A stretch of DNA of 64,000 nt, taken from Bog-756 sp963776225 (GTDB lineage: Bacteria > Actinomycetota > Acidimicrobiia > Acidimicrobiales > RAAP-2). A program made the translations under genes and the position numbers. The stretch is taken from assembly GCA_963776225.1 (NCBI GenBank), contig CAVZLL010000004.1, positions 620,001 through 684,000 on the forward strand, written 5' to 3'. Below, piece after piece: positions 56,470 to 64,000 of this stretch; the first letter of the stretch is position 1, and each line of letters starts with the position of its first letter. The notes under the pieces are model-generated. The model worked only from the letters and a program-made list of their open reading frames with translations. It was not told where the DNA came from and ran no database searches.

Positions 56470-58083
56470 GTGCGACCCCCCGAACCGACCGCGCCCCCGG
56501 TCGCCGGAGCCTTCGCCCGCGCCTGCGCCGACCTGACCCACTCCCAACAGCTGGCCGTCGACTCACCGGCCGGTGCGCTCTGCGTCGTTGCCGGCGCCGG
56601 ATCGGGCAAGACCAGGGTCCTGACCCTGCGGGTCGCCCGAAGGATCCTCGACGGCTCGGCCGGGGCCGACCACACCGTGGTCTGCACCTTCACCCGGAAG
56701 GCCGCCCGGGAGCTGCGCGGGCGCCTCGCCGCCTACGACGTCCCGGTCTCGGACCCCGGAGCCGGAGGCCAGCGCGGCCCGGGGGTACGGGCCGGGACCC
56801 TCCACCAGCTCGCGCTGACCCTCCTCCGCCGGCGCGCCCTCGACACCGGCCAGGCGCCTCCCGCGGTGCTCGAGGACCGTTGGCGCACGCTCGCCGAGCT
56901 CGCGGGCGACCCGACCGAGGCGTCGGTGGTGGACGGCGAGATCGGATGGGCCAAGGCGCAGTGCCTCGGCCCGGAGACCTACCCCGCCGGGGCGGCAGCC
57001 CGTGGGCGGGAGACCGCGGTCGCGGCGGCGCGGGTGGTCGATCTCTTCGGCGCCTACGACGCGCAGCTCGCCCGCCGCGGGCAACTGGACCTCGACGACC
57101 TCCTCCTCGGTTCTGCCGACCTGCTGCTCACCGACGCCGGCTTCGCCGAACGGGCCCGCTGGCGGTACCGGCACCTCTTCGTCGACGAGTTCCAGGACGT
57201 GAACCCCGCCCAGTTCCGGCTCATCCGGGCGCTGCTGGGCGGCCGCGCCGACCTCTGCGCCGTCGGCGACCCGAACCAGGCCATCTACGGGTGGAACGGC
57301 GCCGATCCCGGTCTCATCCGGGCCCTGCCCGACCTGGTGGAGGGTCTCTCGGTCGTCCATCTCGACGAGAACCACCGCTCGTCCCCGCAGGTGGTGGCCG
57401 CGGCGACCGCCGCCCTCGGGCCGACCACCGTCCCGCCACCCCGCTCGAGCGCGCCCGACGGCCCGCGCCCGGTCGTGACCACCTACGACGACGACCGCGC
57501 CGAGGCCGAGGGCGTGGCCTCCTTCCTGCTCGAACGCGAAGAGGCGGGCATCCCCTGGCCGGCACAGGCGGTCCTGGCCCGCACCCACGACCAGCTGACC
57601 CTGGTGGGCCGCACCCTCGAACGTGCCGGCATCCCCACCCGGTCCGGTCCTGCGCCCAGCGACGGGGTCGAGCTCGCCACCTTCCACCGCGCCAAGGGGC
57701 TCGAGTGGGAGGTGGTCTGCGTGGTGGGCCTCGAGGAGGGGTTCGTTCCCATCGTGCATGCGACCGGGTCGGAGGCCGTGGCAGAGGAGCGCCGGCTGCT
57801 CTACGTGGCCCTCACCCGCGCGGTCACCGAGCTGCACTGCTCGTGGGCCCGTAGCCGGACCATGCCCAACGGACGGGTGGTCGGACGGCGCCCGTCTCCG
57901 TGGTTGGCCGCGGTCGCCCGCGTCTCGCTCGCCGGCCAGGGGCGGATCGCCAAAGGGGACGCCGGGCAGCGCATCGCCGCACTCCGGGCCGGGCTCGGGA
58001 GCCCCGCCGGTGGTCGAGCCGGGGATCCCGGCGCTCAGCGGGCGGTGTCGATGAAGACCGGGGCATGGTCGGACGGCTTCTGA
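56470..58083 (+). CDS. UvrD/PcrA-type SF1 helicase, short form
   Basis: 537 residues from a GTG at 56470. Motif Q/I (THSQQLAVD, VVAGAGSGKTRVLTL), Ia (VCTFTRKAARELRGRL), II (LFVDEFQDVNPAQF), III (CAVGDPNQAIYGWNG), IV (LDENHRSS), V (ATFHRAKGLEWEVV) and VI (LLYVALTRAVTELHC) are all present. Lacks the long C-terminal regions of PcrA/UvrD (~720). DNA repair role likely. Its last 49 bases are antisense to the xth 3' end. Confidence 0.93.
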   Translation: MRPPEPTAPPVAGAFARACADLTHSQQLAVDSPAGALCVVAGAGSGKTRVLTLRVARRILDGSAGADHTVVCTFTRKAARELRGRLAAYDVPVSDPGAGGQRGPGVRAGTLHQLALTLLRRRALDTGQAPPAVLEDRWRTLAELAGDPTEASVVDGEIGWAKAQCLGPETYPAGAAARGRETAVAAARVVDLFGAYDAQLARRGQLDLDDLLLGSADLLLTDAGFAERARWRYRHLFVDEFQDVNPAQFRLIRALLGGRADLCAVGDPNQAIYGWNGADPGLIRALPDLVEGLSVVHLDENHRSSPQVVAAATAALGPTTVPPPRSSAPDGPRPVVTTYDDDRAEAEGVASFLLEREEAGIPWPAQAVLARTHDQLTLVGRTLERAGIPTRSGPAPSDGVELATFHRAKGLEWEVVCVVGLEEGFVPIVHATGSEAVAEERRLLYVALTRAVTELHCSWARSRTMPNGRVVGRRPSPWLAAVARVSLAGQGRIAKGDAGQRIAALRAGLGSPAGGRAGDPGAQRAVSMKTGAWSDGF

Positions 58084-58805
58084 CCCTTGCGTGCCTGCCG
58101 GTCGATGAGGGCGAAGGTGGTGTTCCGGGCGAGCAGCTCGGTCACCAGGATGAGGTCGATGCGCATTCCCCGATGATTGTGGAAGTCGCCCGCGCGATAG
58201 TCCCACCAGCTGAAGAGGCGGTCCTCGGTGTGGACGAGACGGAAGGCGTCGACGAGACCCCAGGACTCGATGTCGGTCAGCGCGTCCCGCTCCGCGGCGC
58301 TCACGTGGGTCGCCCCCTCGAACGCGGCGGGATCCCACACGTCGCGGTCCTCGGGGGCGATGTTGAAGTCGCCGCACAGGGCGACCGGCGAGTCCGGAGA
58401 GGCGGTCTCCCCGAGGAGCGCCCGCAGGCGGGCCAGCCAGGCCAGCTTGAGCGGGTACTGCTCGCTGTCGACCGATCGGCCGTTCGGGACGTAGACGGAC
58501 AGCACCCGCACGCCCCCGCAGTCGGCGGCGATGAGCCGAGAGCCCTGGTCGTCGTCGGCAGAGCCGAGTCCGGTGGCCACGCGCTCGAGACCGACCCGGC
58601 TCACGATGGCCACCCCGTTCCACCGGCCGTCACCGTGGTGTGCCGACTCGTACCCGAGCGCGGCGAACGCACCGTGGGGGAAGGCGGCGTCGGCCTGCTT
58701 GGTCTCCTGGAGGCAGAGGACGTCCGGCCGGGCGTAGCCGATCCACTCCTCGACGCGCGGGAGCCGGGCGGTCAGCGAGTTCACGTTCCAGGTGGCGATG
58801 CGCAC
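58035..58805 (-). CDS. xth: Exodeoxyribonuclease III
   Basis: 256 residues. RIATWNVNSLTARLPRVEEW, LCLQETKQADAAFP, SVYVPNGRSVDS, LCGDFNIAPEDRDVWDP, MRIDLILV and SDHAPVFI give all EEP/AP-endonuclease motifs. Repairs abasic sites. GTG start. Six bases from the next minus-strand gene. Confidence 0.96.
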   Translation of the reverse strand: MRIATWNVNSLTARLPRVEEWIGYARPDVLCLQETKQADAAFPHGAFAALGYESAHHGDGRWNGVAIVSRVGLERVATGLGSADDDQGSRLIAADCGGVRVLSVYVPNGRSVDSEQYPLKLAWLARLRALLGETASPDSPVALCGDFNIAPEDRDVWDPAAFEGATHVSAAERDALTDIESWGLVDAFRLVHTEDRLFSWWDYRAGDFHNHRGMRIDLILVTELLARNTTFALIDRQARKGQKPSDHAPVFIDTAR

Positions 58806-58811
58806 CGGCTG

Positions 58812-59246
58812 TCAGCCCGGTGACGGGTGGTCGGAGTCGATCAGGACGAAGAGCATCTCCGCTTCGCATGCCAGCTCGCCGGCCACGGTGGCCCGGCCGG
58901 TGCCCTTGCCTGCCCGTGACGACATGCGCCCCAGGGCGACCTCGAGCTCGAGCAGGTCACCGGGCACCACCTGTCGTCGGAAGCGGGCACGCTCGATGCC
59001 GCCGAAGAGGGGCAGCTTGCCGGCGAACGCGGGATCTGCGAGCACCGCGACCCCACCGAGCTGGGCCAGGGACTCGACCATCAGCACACCCGGAAGGGTC
59101 GGCCGCCCGGGGAAGTGCCCTTCGAAGAACGCCTCGGCACCGGTGAGCCGCCAGGCCCCGGTGGCGCTCCGACCCGGGTCGACCGATCGCAACTCGGAGA
59201 CGAAGAGGAACGGGTCCCGGTGGGGCAGGTAGTCCTCGGCTCGCAC
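58812..59246 (-). CDS. FabZ-like 3-hydroxyacyl-ACP dehydratase
   Basis: 144 residues from a GTG at 59246. Hot-dog fold with YLPHRDPFLFVSEL, FFEGHFPGRPTLPGVLMVES (catalytic His and nearby Glu) and GIERARFRRQVVPGDLLELE. Dehydrates 3-hydroxyacyl-ACP in fatty-acid synthesis. Start lies 17 bases after the preceding gene. Confidence 0.92.
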   Translation of the reverse strand: MRAEDYLPHRDPFLFVSELRSVDPGRSATGAWRLTGAEAFFEGHFPGRPTLPGVLMVESLAQLGGVAVLADPAFAGKLPLFGGIERARFRRQVVPGDLLELEVALGRMSSRAGKGTGRATVAGELACEAEMLFVLIDSDHPSPG

Positions 59247-59263
59247 GGTGGGCGCGAGGTTAC

Positions 59264-60490
59264 CTAGTCGCCGGTGCCGGCGAGGGCCAGCTCGGCCCGG
59301 CGCCGGACCGGATCGAGGGAGACCAGCGTGAAGCTGCGGGACTCCCCTTTGGACAGCACCTGCCGCGCCCTCTGGGGCGGCGGATCGCCGAGCCCCCGGA
59401 GCGGGACGTGGCAGAGCATGCCGGCGACCTCGATGTGGGCGCCGTGTGAGGTGAACGCCGACACCACTCCGTCGAACGTGCTCCCGAGGGGATGTTCGGT
59501 GACGAAGGTGAGAAAGGTCAGGGGATCGTTGAGCGGCTCGCCGGGCCGGTGGTCCTGGTGACCGGGATCCGAATGGCTCGCCTTGGCCGTCTTGATCGCC
59601 TTGGCAGCCTTCGGTGCCTTCGGTGCCTTCTTGGTCGTCTTGGTCGTCTTGGTCGTCTTCATCGCCTTCGGCACCTTGGCTGCCTTCTTGGCCGTCTTCG
59701 CCGCGTCGGCCGCGTCGGCCGTCTTGGCCGTCTTGGTCGCCTTGGTCGCCTTCGGTGCCTTGGCAGCCTTCTTGGCCGGCGTCGCCGCGTCGGCCGTCTC
59801 GGCCGCCTTGGCCGCCTTGGCCGCCTTGGGCGCCTTCGGTGCCTTGGCAGCCTTCTTGGCCGGCGTCGCCGCGTCGGTCGTCTTGGCCGCGTCCACAGTC
59901 TTGGCGAGCTTGACGGCCTTGGACGAGCGCCGGACCCGGGCCGGCGACGGTTCCCCGACCTCCTCGCCGCCCACTCCGTCGTCCAGGAGGCCGTCGGGCA
60001 CCCGCCCGTCCCGCTTCGCCTTCGCCGTCGAGGACCTGCTCCTCGGCCCCCTGACCGGGGTACGGGGGGTGAAGACCCAGCCCACGCCCGGAACCGGCTT
60101 GCCACCGATGAGACGGCCGGGTTCGAACAGCCACGGCCGCTCGGCGTGGAATTCCTGGAAGGAGTCGTTGGAGAGCACCAGGGCGCCCGACTTCTCGGCG
60201 ATGCGCAGGATGAACCCGTCGCCGCGGCCCACCGCACCGGCCGGCGGGGTGATCATCTCGCCGTGCTCGACCGCCTGCTCGAAGGTGGCCACCTCCGAGG
60301 GATCGATCCGGTGTCCGAACGAGGCGTCCACCACGACGGTCACGTCCGCTGCGCCGAACCCGGGGTACTCCTCCAGGAAGGTCCGGATCGCCTCGTCGAG
60401 CTGGGCGAGGCTCGGGAGGGTCCTGCCCTCGGTTGCGATGTTCGATCCGTCGACCACGATCCGACGGCGAGCTGGGACTTCTTGTGCCAT
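59264..60490 (-). CDS. NYN-type ribonuclease with H1-like Lys/Ala tail and S1-like domain
   Basis: 408 residues from ATG 60490 with GGGAG five bases upstream. Residues ~8-150 resemble the Zc3h12a/NYN (PIN-like) nuclease: RIVVDGSNIATEGRTLPSLA, VTVVVDASFGHRID, GDGFILRIAEKSGALVLSND, with the expected aspartates. Residues ~185-315 are Lys/Ala/Pro/Thr-rich (AAKAPKAPKAAKAAK), like histone H1 tails. The C-terminal ~80 residues resemble an S1 RNA-binding fold (GSTFDGVVSAFTSHGAHIEV). Predicted to cut RNA, with a tail that binds nucleic acid. Confidence 0.85.
   Translation of the reverse strand: MAQEVPARRRIVVDGSNIATEGRTLPSLAQLDEAIRTFLEEYPGFGAADVTVVVDASFGHRIDPSEVATFEQAVEHGEMITPPAGAVGRGDGFILRIAEKSGALVLSNDSFQEFHAERPWLFEPGRLIGGKPVPGVGWVFTPRTPVRGPRSRSSTAKAKRDGRVPDGLLDDGVGGEEVGEPSPARVRRSSKAVKLAKTVDAAKTTDAATPAKKAAKAPKAPKAAKAAKAAETADAATPAKKAAKAPKATKATKTAKTADAADAAKTAKKAAKVPKAMKTTKTTKTTKKAPKAPKAAKAIKTAKASHSDPGHQDHRPGEPLNDPLTFLTFVTEHPLGSTFDGVVSAFTSHGAHIEVAGMLCHVPLRGLGDPPPQRARQVLSKGESRSFTLVSLDPVRRRAELALAGTGD
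59575..59925 (-). repeat. Low-complexity coding repeats of the Lys/Ala tail
   Basis: Imperfect tandem units encoding AKKAAKAPKA-type stretches. A block of about 42 bases around 59752-59793 recurs 84 bases later (59836-59877), showing recent internal duplication. Frame is kept. Confidence 0.85.
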
Positions 60491-60589
60491 GGCTTCTCCC
60501 AGTCAACCATCTGCCCGTCGTTCCCCGGTTCATGGTCGGACCGCTCGCCGTCCTGCCCCCCTGTTCCCGCCCGGTCGTAGGATGACCGG

Positions 60590-61937
60590 GTGACCTCGGA
60601 CACCGGCCGGGCCGCCGAGGCGACCGACCTCCTCCAGCACCTCATCCGAAACGGGTGCGTCAACGACGGAACGGCCGGCTCCGGCCACGAGCACCGCAGC
60701 GCCGAGCTCATCGAGGGCTACCTCGAGGGTTCGGGGGTCGACATGGAGACCTACGAGCCGGCGCCCGGTCGGACCTCCCTCGTGGCCCGGATCCACGGGT
60801 CAGACCCGTCCGCACCGTCGCTCGCCCTCCTGGGCCACACCGACGTCGTCCCGGCAACAGCGGACGACTGGACCCACGACCCGTTCGGCGGCGAACTGAT
60901 CGACGGAACCGTCTGGGGACGCGGAGCGGTGGACATGCTCAACCTGACCGCCACCATGGCCACCGCCGTCCGCCATCTCGCCGCGCTCCGGGTTCCGCCC
61001 GCGGGGCGACCTCACCTACATCGCGGTGGCCGACGAAGAGGCGTTCAGCACCGTCGGGACCAGGTGGCTGTGCGCGCACGCCGCCGACGACGTCCGGACC
61101 GACTACGTGATCACCGAGTCGGGCGGGTTCCCCATGGGGGGCGCTGACGGCACGCCGCGGCTACCGGTCATCGTCGGGGAGAAGGGCTCGTACCGGTGCG
61201 TCCTGACCGTGAAGGGCACCCCCGGCCACGGCTCGCAGCCACTGCGCACCGACAACGCGCTGGTCAAGGCCGCGGAACTGGTCCGCCGGATCGACGAGCA
61301 CCGGCCACAGGCCCAGCTCCACGACGCCTGGACCCGGTTCGTCGAGGGTGTCGGCTTCCCGCCGGACCTCTCGGCAGCGCTCCTCGATCCGGACCGGATC
61401 GACGCCTTCTGCGACGAGCTCCCGCTGGTGGGCCTCGCCCGACAGGCCCACGCGGCCACCCACACCACCCTTGCCCCCACGGTCATGCGGGCCGGCAGCG
61501 CGATCAACGTGATCCCCGACCGCGTCGAGCTCGAGGTGGACGTCCGGACCCTTCCCGGGTTGGACGCCGAGGACGTGCGGGCGATGCTCGGGGAGATCGC
61601 CGGAGACCTCTCAGCCGACGTCGGGATCGACGTCGGCTCGGGGGAGGCGGCGACCACGTCGCCCATGGACACCCCGTTGTGGGACGCGCTCGAGCGGGCC
61701 AGCGGCATCTTCTACCCCGGGGCCCGGACGGTGCCTTACCTCATGGTGGGAGCCACGGACGCCCGGTTCACCCGGACCCTCGGTTCGGTCTCCTACGGGT
61801 TCGGCCTGCACAGCAGGGCCGTCAGCTTCGAGGACTACGGGGCGATGTTCCACGGAGTCGACGAACGGGTCGACGTGGAGTCGCTCCGGCTCTCGACCGA
61901 GATGTGGCTGGCCCTGGCCAAGGACTTCCTGGGGTGA
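60590..61937 (+). pseudogene. M20/M28-type peptidase (ArgE/DapE-like), frameshifted once in this sequence
   Basis: About 449 codons in two frames. From the GTG at 60590 the first has LALLGHTDVVPATADDW (metal His/Asp) and GTVWGRGAVDMLN. It breaks near 60989. The second frame resumes with ADEEAFSTVGTRWL and ITESGG (catalytic Glu), TVKGTPGHGSQPLRTDNALV, VMRAGSAINVIPDRVELEVD and ends with the FHGVDERVDVESL motif. One base removed in gcgctccggg restores LGFRPRGDLTYIAVADEEA. Hydrolyses an acylated amino acid or dipeptide. Probably a sequence error. Confidence 0.9.
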
Positions 61938-61940
61938 GGG

Positions 61941-64000
61941 TCAGCCGACCGCGCGGATGAGCAGGTCCTCCTGCTCGAGCCGGTGGAGCGCGGTGCTCCC
62001 GGTGGCGGGGCTCGCCGACTCGGCCCTGCTCACGTGGCGCAGCGCGTGGGTGTCCCGGAGCAACCGGTGCAGACGGCTGTGGACGAAATTCCAGGCACCC
62101 ATGTTCTCGGGCTCCTCCTGCAGCCACACCACCTCCTCCGCTCCGGCGTACCGGTCCAGCACCTCCTGGAGGGCCGCAGCCGGCCACGGATAGAGCTGCT
62201 CGACCCGGACCACGGCCACCCGGGCACCCGACTCCCCCGAACGCGTCCCGTCGAGCCAGCGCGTCGTAGGCCACCTTCCCGGCGCAGAGCACCACCCGGC
62301 GCACACGGGCGGGGTCGGCACCCTCGAGCGCGGCCGACGGATCGTCGAGGACCTCGGAGAACGTGCCGGCGGTGAACGCCCCGATCGGCGAGCGGCTCGC
62401 CTTCGACCGCAGCAGCGACTTGGGGGTGAAGACGACGAGGGGCTTGTGTTCGGGAACCCGGACCTGGGCCCGCAGGAGGTGGAAGTACTGTGCGGCGCTC
62501 GTCGGCTCGGTGATCCGGAGGTTGCCGCGGGCACAGAGGGCGAGGAAGCGCTCGATGCGTGCCGAGGAGTGCTCGGGGCCCTGGCCCTCGTAGCCGTGGG
62601 GAAGCAGGAGGACCAGGCCCGACGGCTGTCCCCACTTGTCCTCGGCCGCCACCATGAAGTTGTCCACGATGACCTCGGCGCCGTTCCAGAAGTCACCGAA
62701 CTGGGCCTCCCAGGCCACCAGGTCCGCGGTCGCCTCCACCGAGTAGCCGTACTCGAAGCCCACGCAGGCGTACTCCGAGAGGAGCGAGTCGAGGATCGTG
62801 AAGCGGCCCCCTCCGACGCCCGCCAGAGGAACGTGCTCGACCCCGGTCTCGTGGTCGACCAGGACGGCATGGCGCTGCGAGAAGGTCCCCCGGCGGGTGT
62901 CCTGGCCGGTCACCCGGACGTTGACCCCGTCGAGCAGCAGGGAGCCGAAGGCCAGGGACTCGGCGAGCGGCCAGTCGATCTCCCCGTCGGCGACCATCTT
63001 GTCCCGTTGCTCGAACTGTCGGGCGAGCTTGGGGTGGAGGACGAACCCCTCCGGCACGCTGCGCACCTCGGTGGCCAGGCCGCTGAGCACCGAGGCGTCC
63101 ACCGCGGTCGGCACCGCGGGGACCGTGAGATCGGGGACGACGTACTCCGGCAGGCTCGGCGGGGGGGGCGGCGCCGCCACCGCCTCCGCCCGCGTCTCGT
63201 CGAGCGCGGCCTGCAGCCGGGTCGAGAAGTCGTCGAGCGCCTGCTCGGCCTCCTCCAGCGAGATGTCCCCGCGCCGGACCAACGACTCCGTGTAGAGCTT
63301 GCGCACCGATCGCTTGGCCTCGATCAACGCGTACATGATGGGCTGGGTGTAGCTCGGGTCGTCGCCCTCGTTGTGGCCGTGCCGCCGGTAGCAGACCATG
63401 TCGATGACCACGTCCTTGTGGAAGGCCTGCCGGAAGCCGAACGCCAGCCGGGCGGCTCTCGCGCAGGCCTCGGGATCGTCCCCGTTGACGTGGAAGATCG
63501 GGGACTGGACCATCTTGGCCACGTCGGTCGGGTACACCGAGGTGCGCGCCGCCTCCGGTGCGGTGGTGAACCCGAGCTGGTTGTTGATGACGATGTGGAT
63601 GGTGCCACCGGTCCGGTAGCCCGCCAGTCCCGAGAGGTTGAGCGTCTCGGCGACCACACCCTGTCCGGCAAAGGCCGCGTCGCCGTGGAGCAGGATCGGC
63701 AGCACCGGGAACGGATCACCGGGACCCTCCACCCAGCGGCGGCCGCTCCCCCGCTCGCCGCCCAGGGCATCCTGCTTCGCCCGGACCATGCCGACCACCA
63801 CCGGGTCGACCGCTTCGAGGTGGGACGGGTTGGAGGCCATGCTCACCGGGATCGAGCCGCCGGAGCGGGCCGTGAAGGTACCCACCGCCCCCTTGTGGTA
63901 CTTCACGTCGCCCGAACCCTGTACCGACTCGGGGTCGAGGTTGCCCTCGAACTCCTCGAAGATCTCGCCGTAGGACTTGCCCACGATGTTGGCGAGCACG
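61941..64000 (-). pseudogene. sucA: 2-oxoglutarate dehydrogenase E1 (Kgd/OdhA type), partial and frameshifted
   Basis: C-terminal part of a thiamine-diphosphate enzyme of the TCA cycle; its N-terminus lies beyond the window. Visible: LHGDAAFAGQGVVAETLNLS, IHIVINNQLGFTTAPE, CYRRHGHNEGDDPSYTQP, TGQDTRRGTFSQRHAVLV and LLPHGYEGQGPEHSSARIE. The frame breaks near 62241-62255 and resumes with ARVAVVRVEQLYPWPA, ending LEQEDLLIRAVG. Removing one base restores it. The M20 gene is convergent, three bases away. Confidence 0.93.

Noticed and set aside
56563..58623. Long minus-strand frame antisense to the helicase
   Set aside because: No motifs; explained by the helicase and xth genes.
59575..59925. Non-coding satellite or CRISPR
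   Set aside because: In-frame Lys/Ala-rich coding repeats of variable spacing.

Overview
The window is high-GC actinobacterial DNA. I place it in class Acidimicrobiia (Actinomycetota), with moderate confidence. The reasons are GYWLVASDGGVFSFGD-type repeats, which I associate with that class, a DUF2469 gene beside the rplS/trmD cluster, a DivIVA-type coiled-coil gene upstream of yceD as in mycobacteria, a GTP-type PEP carboxykinase, heavy GTG start use, and many 4-base ATGA/GTGA gene overlaps. No rRNA, tRNA, CRISPR array, transposase or phage gene was seen.

Bases 1-17.4 kb are accessory cell-surface DNA with visibly lower GC than the rest. A minus-strand operon of five overlapping genes runs from a secreted repeat-bearing GH16 glycosidase through two LuxR-type regulators to an ABC ATPase and an ABC-2 permease cut by the window edge. 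A large membrane protein (4960-7023) is on the plus strand. Then comes a minus-strand glycan cluster: two GT2 enzymes, a GT4-nucleotidyltransferase fusion, another GT2, a GT14-like transferase, a flippase, a sulfotransferase and a methyltransferase. Together they look like a pathway for making, exporting and decorating a possibly sulfated, methylated surface glycan.

Bases 17.8-31.3 kb hold two small plus-strand genes, then the core minus-strand block acpP-rnc-mutM-smc-ftsY-ffh-rpsP-khpA-rimM-trmD-rplS-DUF2469-yraN (translation, SRP targeting, chromosome condensation, DNA repair). Bases 31.4-36.7 kb interrupt the usual plsX-acpP link with a plus-strand cassette (circularly permuted ATP-grasp, alpha-E protein, transglutaminase, acyl-CoA dehydrogenase) plus a truncated haemoglobin. 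Bases 36.7-44.2 kb resume the core: fakA-like, recG, rsmD, coaD, DivIVA-like, yceD, rpmF, plsX. Divergent rpmB follows.

Bases 44.5-64 kb mix metabolism and envelope genes: thiL, pckG, an MFS protein, a lone Lrp/AsnC sensor domain, a CaiB/BaiF CoA-transferase, a beta-carbonic anhydrase, galK, a PH-domain protein, ddl, a membrane-fused MurF-type ligase, an alpha/beta hydrolase, a UvrD-type helicase, xth, a FabZ-like dehydratase, a NYN nuclease with a histone H1-like lysine/alanine tail and an S1-like domain, an M20 peptidase and a 2-oxoglutarate dehydrogenase E1 (partial).

Four otherwise well-conserved genes (recG, murF, the M20 peptidase, sucA) carry five single-base frame breaks, each repaired by removing one base. 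I read these mainly as sequence or assembly errors rather than true gene decay.
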